This document shows positions 23,610-34,983 of a stretch of 64,000 bases of DNA, piece by piece. The translations under genes were made by a program, and so were the position numbers. Under the pieces are notes generated by a model. The model had not been told where the DNA came from, did not search any database, and worked only from the letters and a program-made list of their open reading frames with translations. The DNA is taken from assembly GCF_029227915.1 (NCBI RefSeq), contig NC_079876.1, positions 16,990,001 through 17,054,000 on the forward strand, read 5' to 3'. This DNA comes from Hydractinia symbiolongicarpus. Lineage: Eukaryota > Cnidaria > Hydrozoa > Anthoathecata > Hydractiniidae. Numbering within the stretch: the first letter of the stretch is position 1; each line of letters opens with the position of its first letter.

Positions 23610-24395
23610 AGTTTATGTATATTTTTAAGAGTCTTGGGCTGTTTTCCTTACTGATAACGTTGCTTAAATAGACTGTGGTAACACATGGGTGTTAAACACA
23701 ATCTGGAGTATTTCCATTCAGACTGAAGAAGTAAAGAGGGGTAGAGTGGAGCAAAATTCGAAAACGGACTTCAAATTCCAATCTTATCTTTTGTTTTTTC
23801 AAACCAATCAAAAATCAGTTATACAAAACTTTAACCCGCAAAATTATATCTTAAAAACAAATTGGGACACTGTGAAGTCTTAAGTTGTAAAGAATTCGTT
23901 ATATAGTCTCCCTTTCTCTAATATTATTGTAAGAGAAAGTAAAAAAATGTGATCTCACATCAGTTTTAAAAAGTTGTGATGAAAAACAAATAAAACAATA
24001 CGGTAAATTTAAAAATAGCCATTTTACAAATTGTTTATCGGTATACTACAACCTATATGCTGAATAATTAATTTAGTAGTATTAAAACTATAATTTGCTT
24101 CGTAGAAACAACGAACAAACGCACTAATAAACATTATATGTAGAAATAGAAGAAACGTTCTGTTAAGAGCATTTTTGAAGAAAGAACGTCAACGCGGGTG
24201 TGTTGTTGTTCTTTTAATTAATTGATCTAATGTTGCTACAGGACACAAAATAACAAATGCAATGTATCTCTATCGACTTTGTTGCGATAGGCGAATTTCC
24301 ATGAACTTCTAGTAATTTTGTTGATAAACAGTATGAAAAACTTGTATTGATATTTCTTGAATTGAAATTGAAAGTATCTTATAGATATTATAGTC
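23610..24395. other. Upstream region of the HEPN-helicase gene
   Basis: AT-rich; I see no TATA element or initiator that I can defend. TAATTAATTGATC and several AT runs occur. The start codon at 24396 has ATGG in good context. The 5' UTR or non-coding exons, if any, cannot be placed. Confidence 0.35.
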
Positions 24396-25666
24396 ATGGC
24401 AACGGCAGTACCTCCAACAGGATCTTCTCACCACGCATTGATCACTAACAATGAATATCAAATTAAATTGGTTACACTTCTCAATGAATGTTGTGACCAC
24501 TTACGTGAAATTTTACATGATCCTGCCCGTGGCAACATGCCAAGGGATAAGAAACAATTATATTTGTCATTGAAAAAATATAAGAAACATTTAAACCATC
24601 TGAAAAGAGATCAGCTGGAAATCGTTTTTCCGCAAGATAAGAAAACAGATTCGGAATTGTTTGACATCACTATTTTATGTGACGTTCTAATTAATTGTTG
24701 TCACGGTATACAAGCACCAATTGGTGGGTGGAGGACCAGAACACCGCAACCAAATGATTTCAGTGTCGGTGCTGACATCATTCGAATCAGAAATGAGCGC
24801 AATAATGTTATGCATGGAAGAGCAATGAGTTCAGCACAATATAATCAGCTATGGAATGCCATAGAAGGTATATTAAGAAGACTCGGATACGACATAACGA
24901 AAATTAAAGATTTGAAATCTGGTTGCTTGAATGACTTAGACTTATTTAAGATCGAAATTATGAAAGCAGATACTGAAATTTTAAATTTCAATGTTAACAA
25001 TAATAAAGACAGTATTCAGCAAAACGAAGATGGTATTAAACAAAATCAAGATGACATCAAAGCAAATAAAGACAATATTCAGCAAAACGAAGATGGTATT
25101 AAACAAAATCAAGATGACATCAAAGCAAATAAAGACAATATTCAGCAAAACGAAGATGGTATTAAACAAAATCAAGGTGACATCAAAGCAAATAAAGACA
25201 ATATTCAGCAAAACGAAGATGGTATTAAACAAAATCAAGATGACATCAAAGCAAATAAAGACAATATTCATCAAAACGAAGATGGTATTAAACAAAATCA
25301 AGATGACATCAAAGCAAATAAAGACAGTATTCAGCAAAACGAAGATGGTATGAAACAAAATCAAGATGACATCAAAGCAAATGAAGACAATATTCAGCAA
25401 AACGAAGATGGTATTAAACAAAATCAAGGTGACATCAAAGCAAATGAAGACAATATTCAGCAAAACGAAGATGGTATTAAACAAAATCAAGGTGACATTA
25501 AAGCAAATAAAGACAATATTCTGCAAAACGAAGATGGTATTAAAGAGAATAAAGAGAATTATAATCGATTAGCAGCCGAAGTGGAAATAGTAAAGCAAAC
25601 TATTTCTTCATCATCATGTGATCAGAAGAGTTCTCAGTTGGAAGAAACTATAAAAGAACAACCCAG
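24396..25666 (+). CDS. Exon 1: HEPN domain and coiled-coil repeats
   Basis: The start ATGGCA is the first ATG of the frame with a favourable context. Residues 20-170 form an all-helical domain. RNERNNVMHGR (131-142) carries the HEPN R-x4-H motif whose Arg and His are the catalytic pair of HEPN ribonucleases. The spacing and the preceding DVLINCC helix resemble the DZIP3/hRUL138-like HEPN of invertebrates (known family, recognised from pattern). The 21-residue repeats follow from about 205. The frame stays open past the donor (25667 GTGTGT) to a stop at 25719, so intron retention would give a 441-residue HEPN-coil protein. The exon ends in phase 2. Confidence 0.88.
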
Positions 25667-28600
25667 GTGTGTAATTCTTTTTCTATATTGTTCTATCATT
25701 AAATTGATTCTGTCAACTTAACATAAAAGGCAAATATGGTAAAGTAAATAAGTTACCATTCAATTAAATTCCACTTTATCTTGGTGTAACTAAATCACTT
25801 TTCTGTAATGATTTCAATGCATAGGAGAGTCATCAGCAATAAGAGTACATCAGATTGAAATTATGACAGCACTGATTGAAATACAAAAATGTAAAGAAAA
25901 TAAAAACAAAGACAACATTAAGTAAAATCTAAATAACTTAAAGAATGGACTTATTTATATTCAAGTTGATGTAAAAAAAAAAAAAACGGAGTTAGGAACA
26001 TTCAAAATGATTATGAAAGATTGAAAGACGGAATGGGAACAGTAAAGTCCTTTGTTGTCATCGTGTTGTTCAAAAACTTGTCATTTAAACACTATTGATT
26101 TAGAAAGAAATTACGGTTCTATTCTAATTTATATTTTAATCCTTATTTTAGTTATATGCTACTAAAAAATTTTCAAGGAGATTTTGTAATAAAATTTGAT
26201 GATGACTGCTTCAACTGGTCTGCACAAAGTATACAAACTATTATTACTAAAAATTTTACAAGACAATCAAAAGAACTTAATTTCGGCGACGATTATTTTG
26301 TAGAAGAAAAAGAAGGAAAACTATTACTGCTTATTTACAATCACAAATCTATCAATGCTGAATCTATCAATGGGTTATCCATTACGTTAGTTGACAGTGA
26401 AAGTAAAACTCATTTGATTTCAATTGAAGGTGAGTAAGTTTAGATGACGTATTCTATCCAGAAAAAGTTCAAGGCGCTATTTTTCTTCGAAAAAAATAAA
26501 TAAGGAGTTGGAACAATGAAAATAAAAATAGAACACAAAAAATACATTACTAACTAATGTGGATGTGCACAAGGGCAGAGCACAAGTAAAACAAGTTTGG
26601 AAAGCTATATTTACAAGCAAATGTAAGGGTTTATTTAAAATATTATTCGAACCATGAAAAACATTGTCAAGATTTTATTAGAATAGCAATCATTTTAACG
26701 ATGCAAGCCACTTATCTCGACAAAAGTTTTACTTTGGCTATGCGAACGCAAAAATATATAAAAATTATTGCAAAGATTCTTAAAAAATAACGTTTTGTAT
26801 TCTACACCAAAACTTTGACGACTCTAGCGCGTTGTTTTGTACATTACTTTGGATTAAAATTGGTTGTGTAGAAATGTTGCAAACTAAAATAACTTTTTTA
26901 ATTAGATATTAAATTGGTCCAAGCGCATATGTGTGAAACCAGCCATTTTGATGTAACAACGCACAACAGTAGAAGAATATCTGAACAGATAAAATGCATT
27001 GTAGGAGCAGAAAGAGAAGAAGCAGATATTGAATTTATATGTGGTGGTAGCCTGCAAACAATGGAACCTAAGGAGTACGAAGCATTTGAAAGAGATTATA
27101 TCCGGCGTTATTTCACCGTCAATGGTGAATGCATGGAAGAACCACTCCAATTTCCACCTCCAATGCAAAACGTCACACATTCCTTATTCGCACAAAAGAT
27201 AAAGGATGTTATAATCGAATTACAACATTTGTTTACAATATTTACGCATTATAACACGAAGGAACATATTCGATTTCTAAAACTGGATAAAGAATTTTCT
27301 TTGAGTTTGGAAAGCACAATTACTGATAACAAAAGAATTCTACTTGTGTTGCCAAATTATATCGTCAACATTAGATACACAGAAACAACCGACGCAGTTA
27401 GAATACAAGATGAAGTCAAAGCGGGCGAAGAGGACTTGAAGGAGCTATCTATCATCACTAAAAAATATCTTAAAAATGGTCACCTGAAAATGGTTAATGT
27501 TGTAGCTGCACCACATTTCGAAGATATCGAAAATATCCACCTTTGTGTAGACTGCAACCTACTCTCCAAGAAAACTTTGGCTGAGGATAGCAATATGATG
27601 CAGTTCTTTTCAAATATTTTGCAAAGCTCACAAGCACAAAATAAAGTTCAGGATAACAAGGAACGGTATATCAACATAGTCGGTAAAGTCATGTGTTTTA
27701 TGGCTACAAGAAAAGCACTCTATTCTGTTCCTTCACTCAGTAAAAACGTCCACGAACAAATAAGCTCGTTAATACTTTCTCCACAGCAACTCCGTCATTT
27801 ATACAACAACTCTTTAAAAAAAATTATAATCGGTCCCTTAGGCAGTGGTAAGACAGTGCTAGCTTTAGCACATTTGGAAATTGCTTACGAGCGCTCTGAG
27901 AATAGATCGATCATATACTACGTAGTTTGGGACGGCAACACATTGCTGAAACGGGATATTGTCAATCATACTAAAAGATTTAATTACAAAGCCGCTGTCG
28001 AAGTTGTTGTAAAGGATAATGTCGAGTTAGCTCAGGATTTGAAAATGAATGAAGTGCCAACACCATACCAGTTAATAGAGTCATTGGTTAAGAAACATGT
28101 TGACCAAAACCTGCATCTAATAATTGATGAATTAAATGGAGAGTTATTGAACAAGGAAGAATCATCTTTGCTTAAACACTATCTGGAGACTGAAGGAAAA
28201 TTAAATAACTCCTTCATCATTTTTTTCCCACAATCCATTGAGAAACATAGAACATTAATTTCACACCAAAAAGTCACAATACATGACAAGTACAAGTATG
28301 AAGAAACAGGAATGAAAGTATTAAAACTTAACAGAGCAATGAGAACAACCCGGATAATCTTTCAGTTTTTAAAGGCTTTTGAAAATGAAGTAGAACAAGA
28401 CAAGGTAACAATTAAGCTTCCCGATCAGGAATCAAAAGATGCAATATCCACCAAAACAAAAATCGAAAAAAAAAAGAATCTCCTTTCCAAATTTTGGCAA
28501 CAACTGAAACAACCACAACAACAACGGCGACAACAACAGCAGCAGCTGCAGCAACCACCTCCACCACGACAACAACAAGAACAAGGACAAACTACCAGTA

Positions 28601-31600
28601 GCAATGCCACGCCGATAATAAAAGAAGAAGAAGAAGTATTTGAAACACCGGTTGATATTGATGTCGTTGTAGCTTCAATACAAGATGGGGATCTTTCGGG
28701 TAATGTTAGAATTGACACTTTATTAAAATTTAATACAGCGTATTCAATCGGTCATAATATCGAAGGAACAAAACCGTTATTGATACATCCGGCAAATACT
28801 CCAACAACAGACAAAGAGTTTATACCAATGTTAGCGCTTGTTTTACAAGATGTATGTTTACATCATGCCACTAAACGTTTGTTCATATATAACACATTCC
28901 CTCAAAAGGATATTTTTTACAGATTACTAAAACTGTTAAAAATTGATTTTCTTCACTACGACAAGTACACTGACTGGAAAGTTTTAAATTGTGATGATAT
29001 CATAGTTAAAAATCCCTTGCAGAGTCAAAATTATAACCTGCTCACTACTATTGAGGGAAGTCGTGGAGTTGAAGCAGCCGAATGCATCTGTATAATTGAA
29101 AGCAATGATTGCAATTTAAAACATTTGACGTTAGAAGCAATGTCCAGAGCAACACAAAAACTGGTCCTTGTTTCAGCGTCCAACGTCTACCAATCGGATA
29201 CAGTAAAATCATCAACTGGTCATATCATCAGTAAATTGTTAACTGAACATTTGGTTGAATACAATGTAGAGGTCTCAAACGATGAAGATACGGAAATACC
29301 GTTCACAAAGTCTATGAAAAGTAACAGTAAAATAGTTTTTAACATAAAACCACAATATTGGAAATTCAAAGAAATGATAAAAGATTTGGAACATGTTGGT
29401 TTTCAGGCAACGGCTGAACGCCTAAATGCGCATGAGATCGTTAGAAAAAAGTAAGTAAAATTTTTAAACAATAGAGAACAAATTCTCTTTTGAATAGTTC
29501 TTAAAAAAATTTAAATTCAGTGATTCATATTAAAGAATTGGATGGTAAGGGTTGTGTTATATTAAAATAAAAAACCCCCACGAGATGACCAAAGTGTGAT
29601 CATTCACAATCCTCTCTCCTTTTTTTTGTGAAATTTGTTCTAGAGAGGCAAAAAAATCACGACATATGTGTCAGGGCCTATTCTGTACTTAATGAAAACA
29701 TTGTAAGAGTTTTCTAATGTTAAAAATGTTAACCTGCTGCTAAGCATGAAAATAAAAAAAATTTATTAGACAAAATTTTGATCATCTTATAATTTATTTT
29801 ATTAAGTAAAGTCATTAGTTTTGTTAAAAAATATGATATAAATGCAATATTAATAATTTTAGCCTTTATCCTCCTGGAAAAGTGAGCAATATAATTTGCT
29901 CATATTTGTCACCTAAATCATGCATATTGAGATGGCAAAAGGACGCTAATAAATACACCGTTAGAAGACAAGAAAGTAAAAATTCAACCTGGAATAACTT
30001 AGCAACTGACATTTCTTGCAATCAATACATCGTTAATGACATGGTAATTGGTGAAACGTGCAAGTTTTGTGTTGTTGCTAAAAATCATCTTGGTGTATCT
30101 GATGACAGCATTGTGCCTTATCGTCACGAGTAAGATTATATTCAAGTCATATTAAAAACATTTTGTAGCCATGTGTTGAGAAGTATGTCATTCTTGAGGA
30201 ATATTAAAATATGCTCAATTTTTTTAGACTTCCAAACGTTAAGGGTGTCCAATTTGAAGGTAAGAGAAATAGTTATCGTTATCAGCATATTTTAGACAAG
30301 AAAATCACCACGAGACTCTTTGTCAAAATTTAAAGACATGTAAAAACATTAGTGTGAAAAAATAGGCAGAAATAATTTCAGGAGTGTTGACTAATTGTGT
30401 GGTTTGGAGAAAGTAACATTTATTTTAAAATTTCGTTAAAAGTAGATGTTCAAAATCATGAAAATTTATAATTATTGGTTATTTAATGTCGCTACCCATA
30501 TTACAAGAATAAAACGATTCTGATTATTTGTTAAACATTTAATTTGTTTCAAAGTTATATTTACTGTACTTATACCATGGGAAACGCAAAGTCAACTTAA
30601 TGACACTATTTTCTGAAACGAGTTTAGTCCTAGAACCTTTTAAGAAAAAATTTTTCGCTACTTTTTTTCATCTAGTGTTGCTTTTAAAACAGACCTTTAC
30701 CAAAAACGTAAGAGGTTATTAGACGTTATTGACTTTTTTACAAAATTTTAACAACGTTTTGCTTCTTGGTCATATGACATTAATTAAGAAAAACTTAGTG
30801 TTATCAAGTTGAAATAAAGCTACTTTGCATATTGGTAATATATTTCTTAAAAGTGGGTTTCGCAGTACCAAAACACCAGAGCCGTTAAAATGTGGCGCGC
30901 TGATGTTGCTGTTGTGTCATAGACCAAACTAAACTCGCTTGTTTCTGACATGATAATATTTATATTATTTCTTGACAATGACTAAACAAATAATTGATAA
31001 TAATAGGTATAAAATATTTTGAGAATTGAAAGTAACTCTGATCGACCACTTAAACTTGACATTTTCCTAAAATCTCTTATAAATTGCTGACATTTCGTAT
31101 ATATGAAGTTTATTTTTTCGATGAAGAAAATTATTAGTTTCAAGTTTTCCCAATTTCCTCATCAGGGAATGTGAACTTGTGAAATATTTAAAAATGAGAT
31201 ACGATAATGTAAGTTATCGATTACATCATTGGAACGCTCTGATAAAAGTAGATAAATCTTTTTTAATAGCCCAATTTGAGTGCAAAAATGATAGAAATGG
31301 GCTGCAATTTTCCTAATAACCCTAGTTTCCTAATAACTCAAGTCTATTTTTTTATCTTTACTGAAGTAAATTCTATTTAATTTTTAACAGCTATCAGATC
31401 GCAGTAAACACTTTTTTATTTTTCAATATTTTTATGTCTATTACACAGCTTAAACAACACAAAGCAAAAAAATTTTGTTTCGTACGAAAAAATGCATACC
31501 GTATTTCCCGCATATAACCCTCATTTCATATAAGCCGCAGCTATTCAAGATAACAGATAACCCAACAACATTAGAGATTTGCAACAACGATTTACAACAT

Positions 31601-34600
31601 TTGCGATAAGAAAAAATCAATCGGTGTGTTTTTTTTTGTTATACAAGAATACATGACAAGAAAATATAAAACTTATCCCACATAATAATTTCGTACGAAT
31701 TTCGTAAAAATCGATAATTCAACTTGGCCTGTTACAGAAGGGTGTCAATAAAAGTGATACGAAACCTCACCTTGTATTAATAAAGTATATTTTCCATATT
31801 TTCCATATTAGCCCATACTTTTCATCATTGTCGATAGAAGAAATTTTGTTCAAATATTGCCATTAATTTTATTATCTCGTGGTTGCTCGATTTATTCAAA
31901 TCATATATTTAGCACAAATAATTAATAATTTAAAAGTAAATAAGAGCAATTCCCTAAAATTCAATTCCCCCTCACAGCAAACTCGTCATTACAATCAAGC
32001 CATGAGCACAAAGCTGGCGTGGTTAACATCCTAAATATTATTTGTTCGGGTGAGTGAGGTCATTTGCGCCTAAAACAAAAGATTTCCCTATATTGATCAC
32101 GTGAGCGAAGAACAATAGAATTAACCAATCAAAGAGCGCAGTCAGTATTATGATGCCAGAAAAATCGTGTGAGACCCAGCGTAATTTAGGGTGAAACACC
32201 TTAAGTAAAATTAAATAAAAATCTCCTGGCTGAGTGTAGTTTATATTTTTCGTAAATTTCAAAGACACGGTATGTGGTGTAAAATTCTTTAATTAAGCCT
32301 GTTTATAATTTTTTATCTAACGTAATGGCACACAAATTTGGAACAAGGGATTTCTATAGATATCCAAGATAAAATTTTATTTTTAAACTCAGATGCAAAC
32401 TTCGGAAAAGAAGATTGTACTTTGCGTGTCACTACCGGACAACTCAACACGTGTATGCAAAGGGAGAACGTCCTTTTGAGACCTGCCTTGACCGACAAAC
32501 CGAATTGGGCGGCAAATTAGCAGCGAAATATTTTTTTGATTTTAACGGGAAACAAAAAACGTTTGGCGAATTTAAGATACTGTATTTAAGCGGTCTTGTG
32601 GGTATTAAAAACAAGACAATTATTTTGAATCCTTGAAAGTAATGTGTTTTTTTTAAGAATAAACACTGAATATTGCAGTCTGATTAGTTAAAAGTTTACA
32701 TCAAAATATTTCGCCGCTAAATAGTAGGAACTGTTTCTACTTTACACCGAAGCGAATTTTTCCAAGCACAATCAAAACAAACAAGAAACCGCGGTCGGTT
32801 TAAAATCATACTTATCGAAAAGACATTTCATTGTAAACGTTCCGACCAAGAATAGAAGAATTATCGCTAGTATACCAATCTGGACATTAGTGGAGAAAAT
32901 AATTAGCTACTGTATCCAGTTGCATCGGTTGCATGTGCATGTAAATTCTGCATTAGAAGGTGAATAATTTAACTCGCATCAAATTGTTCATAAAAATAAT
33001 TAAGTTAGGTTTTAAGTTAGTTACAATATAGTAATGAATAACTTCTTTTTTAAGTTGCTCATAATTGAAAATTCTTCCTAATAGAAATCATGAGAAAAAA
33101 CACAATTACAAGCAAATCAACAAGTCATTTCATGGTAAAATTTAAGTCGGTTAGTTTTGTTTTACCAATAGCCTGAAGCTGTTCTCATTTTATTTTCAAT
33201 TTTTGCAATACCTAAGTCTCATGTTCTTTAAAAATTGTTCTTATAAAGAAACCCGCGCAGTTTTAACCCATCGCGTGTCAGAGAAACATCTTTGAAATAT
33301 TCGTGCAGACGAAATCGAATATATTGAGTACAGTCGTTCTATTTTTATCACTATATCATACTCAACCAAAACGAATATGTTTCATTCAGCAAATAATGTT
33401 GATAGAAACTGGTCGTGTGAGGTGAGAGAAATTTTAATTTTGATAAAAGCAGCAGCTAGTTTTTATTATACATTATTTTTACAATTTTTACTGAAAAAAC
33501 TAAGAAACTCTTTTTGCGTGCTTGAGATTATTTTCTACCTTTATCCTGCACTTTTCTCCATACAATCTGAAGAAAGCGTTATTTGTTCATTTGTTAGGTA
33601 AGCACAAGGAGTGCAAAATAAAAAGTAGAAGTTCAGTATTAATATTTAGTGAAGTTTCTTCTTTGTTCGTAAGAAACTAAATAAAGTCATGGAATAAGCA
33701 TACTAGCCAGCCTCGGTTTTAGGGATTCATCGCCGTCTTCCCTCATGCCATATAGATAAAAAATCCCTGGAATCGAGAGTGCTAGACTAGGCAATATTGA
33801 TATTTGGTAAAGTTTCTCTTTTGTTCTTAAGAAGCCAAATAGAGTCATGGAATAAGCATACTAGCCACCCTCGTTATCAGAGATTTTTGCCTTTTCGCTA
33901 TAAAACATCCCTGGGGACGAGAGTGCTACACTAGGCAATATTAATATTTGGTACATTTTTCCCCTTGTTTTGAAAAAGGCTAAATAAGTCATGAAATAAA
34001 CAGCTAGCCATCCTATTCTCCAGGGATGTTTACCTTTCCGTTCTTTTCCCGCATAAGAAATAGATAAAAAATCCCCGGGGACGAAAGTGCTAGACTAGGT
34101 TGGTTTATAAAAACGCATTATGTTATCGTAGTAATTGTAGGAATACCTATATTTACTTCCGAGATTTCTATTAAAAATGTCATGTGAAATTATTTTAACA
34201 GGCGAAAAATTTTAGGGTCTCGACTTTAACTGAAACATTTCCGTGGTTCATACAAGTAAAACAATTTCCTCCTGATGCAAATTATCCTATACATGATGAC
34301 GTCAACATATTTACTTGAATAAAAATAAATTATTACTATACTTTTTGTTTCTGCGTTTTCACAATTACTTTTTTTATGTTTAATACATTATAAAATGTTT
34401 TACAATAAAAAAAAGTATTTAATGATGTCATAAGTGTTTCGTTATCATGTTTCATTAATTTATAAATTTATAAATTCATTCATTTATTATTTTATTTTTA
34501 GATATCGTGAAATCTAACGATATCGAGAAACTGAAAAAATTACTATCCATTCATCCAAACATCGTTCACATGAGAGATGGATGTGAACACACACCATTGA

Positions 34601-34983
34601 TGTGGACAGTATATTACACCAACAATACATCAATGGTGGAAATACTCATCTCATATGGGAGTGATGTTTGGGCGGAAGATGGATTGAAACAAAACAGTTA
34701 TCATTGGGCTGTAATTCATGATCGTCACACAATATTAGATATGTTATGTCGATATGATGTAACAAACATCAACCGTGTAGATGTTCTCAACCGCACACCA
34801 TTACATCGTGCTGCAATTTTTGGTCACATCTCATGTGTTGATGTTTTGTTACGTTATGAAAATATTGATGTGACGATCAAAGATATAAATGGAAACACAG
34901 CTTATGATGTTGCTGGAGGATGGAATGGACAAAACTGGGAAATAATAAGACGAAAAATAAAAGAATACGAAGTAAGTTATTAA
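24396..34983 (+). CDS. HEPN - heptad coil - SF1 helicase - FN3 - ankyrin protein (six exons)
   Basis: Exons 24396-25666, 26152-26429, 26906-29450, 29863-30129, 30228-30259 and 34502-34983 join in phase across all five GT-AG introns, giving 4,875 nt and 1,624 residues. Domains in order: DZIP3-like HEPN (about 20-170) with R-x4-H (R135, H140); heptad coil of 21-residue repeats (about 195-410); a region not recognised (about 425-516); a segment with an EVKAG motif that may be PD-(D/E)XK-like (about 640-760); SF1/UvrD-Schlafen-type helicase (Walker A GPLGSGKT at about 826-833, Walker B IIDEL at about 922-926, SRATQK at about 1263-1268); FN3 (about 1366-1454); ankyrin repeats (about 1466-1600). 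HEPN RNases and SF1 helicases recur in RNA defence, so a nucleic-acid sensing or restriction role is a reasonable inference, not shown. No signal peptide or membrane segment is seen, so it is probably intracellular. Confidence 0.85.
25013..25545 (+). repeat. 63-bp coding minisatellite, about 8.5 units
   Basis: Eight full units and a partial ninth, each 63 bp, are nearly identical. Each encodes three heptads with Ile at every seventh position (IQQNEDG, IKQNQDD, IKANKDN). Variants include D/G in the second heptad and K/E near the end. Because 63 is divisible by three, all six frames are open through it, producing a spurious 181-codon antisense frame (24981-25526) and spurious plus-strand frames. 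Confidence 0.97.
25826..26065 (+). pseudogene. Decayed duplicate of the coil exon inside intron 1
   Basis: After an AG at 25824 the sequence reads RVHQIEIMTALIEIQKCKEN then KNKDNIK, a stop, NLNNLKNGLIYIQVDVK and, after a 14-A run, IQNDYERLKDGMGTVKS. IEIMTA..EI resembles IEIMKADTEI of exon 1 (about 186-195), and NDYERL..... TVK resembles the end of exon 1 (NYNRLAAEVEIVK). The stop and the A-run frameshift show it is not used, or only in a non-coding transcript. Confidence 0.6.
26152..26429 (+). CDS. Exon 2: linker domain not recognised
   Basis: The acceptor TTTTAG ends at 26151 and the donor GTGAGT starts at 26430. With the 2+1 and 1+2 phases the frame runs SYMLLKNFQGDFVIKFDDD through KTHLISIE. 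It encodes 92 residues rich in alternating hydrophobic and polar positions, suggesting a mainly beta fold. I do not recognise the family. Alone it could look like a 93-residue gene, but the phase match to both neighbours supports an exon. Confidence 0.82.
26906..29450 (+). CDS. Exon 3: possible nuclease-like segment and SF1 helicase
   Basis: The acceptor ends at 26905; the donor GTAAGT is at 29451. Numbering from the Leu codon at 26914: RILLVLPNYIV...QDEVKAG (141-170) followed by VNVVAAP and C..C (195-214) resembles the NERD/PD-(D/E)XK-like module often placed before SF1 helicases in invertebrates; the upstream catalytic Asp is not obvious. LSPQQ (288-292) is a Q-motif-like lead; Walker A is IIGPLGSGKTVLA (305-317), Walker B LIIDEL (402-407), motif III IIFFPQ (435-440), motif IV LNRAMRTTRII (472-482), and motifs V-VI EGSRGVEA and AMSRATQKLVLV (714-753). 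A Gln/Pro-rich insert (about 525-575) separates the helicase halves. Schlafen-like or UvrD-like affinity is my inference. Confidence 0.86.
29863..30129 (+). CDS. Exon 4: fibronectin type III domain
   Basis: The acceptor TTTTAG ends at 29862; the donor GTAAGA is at 30130. The frame begins LYPPGKVSNI and has CILRWQKDANKYTVRRQ (strand with Trp), W.NLATDI and GETCKFCVVAKNHLGVSD, matching the FN3 landmarks P..v......l.W, Y.v......W and Y.fRV.A.N..G.S. The domain fills one exon with both boundaries in phase 2, typical of a shuffled module. Cys replaces the usual Tyr in the Y.f.V.A strand. Confidence 0.82.
30228..30259 (+). CDS. Exon 5: 32-nt linker exon
   Basis: TTTTTTTAG precedes 30228 and GTAAGA follows at 30260. 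In phase it encodes LPNVKGVQFE, flanked by split codons. It is accepted because its 2-to-1 phase change is exactly what joins the FN3 exon to the ankyrin exon. Confidence 0.72.
32517..32720. mobile_element. 204-bp MITE-like element
   Basis: It starts TTAGCAGCGAAATATTTTTT and ends ATATTTCGCCGCTAA, inverted ends of about 16-20 bases with one or two mismatches. No coding sequence. GGCGGCAAATTAG just left of it suggests part of a further copy or a longer imperfect end. Confidence 0.6.
33636..34104. repeat. Three tandem copies of a 145-165 bp repeat with CTCGTCCCC-type ends
   Basis: Copies start near 33636, 33794 and 33937 (TATTAATATTTAGTGAAG, TATTGATATTTGGTAAAG, TATTAATATTTGGTACAT). Each contains ATAAGTCATG.AATAA.CA..CTAGCCA.CCT and then ATCCC.GG...GA.AGTGCTA.ACTAGG, related to the palindromic CCTCGTCCCCAGG family. 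Confidence 0.85.
34502..34983 (+). CDS. Exon 6: ankyrin repeats and stop
   Basis: In phase 1 after exon 5 it begins DIVKSNDIEKLKKLLSIHP. Ankyrin helices with TPLMWTVYYTN, YHWAVIHDRH, TPLHRAAIFGH and GNTAYDVAGG give about four to five repeats, with canonical TPLHxAA in the third or fourth. The frame ends with a TAA at 34981-34983. A strong GTAAGT lies at 34972, but the only nearby acceptor (35933) would give a stop after four codons, so the terminal reading is preferred. AATAAA hexamers follow at 34992 and 35009. Confidence 0.85.

Larger units (their letters stand above)
30260..34501 (+). other. 4.2-kb intron of the HEPN-helicase gene
   Basis: GTAAGA at 30260 and TTTTTAG ending at 34501. It contains a 204-bp MITE-like element (32517-32720), a triplicated repeat (33636-34104) and otherwise AT-rich sequence. 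CCGTATTTCCCGCATATAA at about 31499 resembles a DNA-transposon end, but I find no partner. The short open frames at 32038-32636 and 33377-33601 are not supported. Confidence 0.6.

Noticed and set aside
24981-25526. 181-codon open frame on the minus strand and 120- and 68-codon frames on the plus strand across the minisatellite
   Set aside because: A 63-bp unit keeps every frame open. The coil reading continues in phase with HEPN and downstream exons; the others are repeat artefacts.
25013-25545. CRISPR-like array
   Set aside because: Units are contiguous with no variable spacers, and the genome is eukaryotic. It is a coding minisatellite.
28425-28718. Cys-rich minus-strand frame
   Set aside because: It is the antisense of the Gln/Pro-rich insert of the helicase exon.
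32338-32636. Two overlapping plus-strand frames in the HEPN-helicase intron
   Set aside because: The second runs into the 204-bp MITE, neither has splice signals in phase with neighbouring exons.
34972-34983. Use of the GTAAGT at 34972 as a donor extending the protein
   Set aside because: Joined to the next good acceptor (35933) in that phase it gives a stop after DMTK, so it adds nothing over the normal stop.
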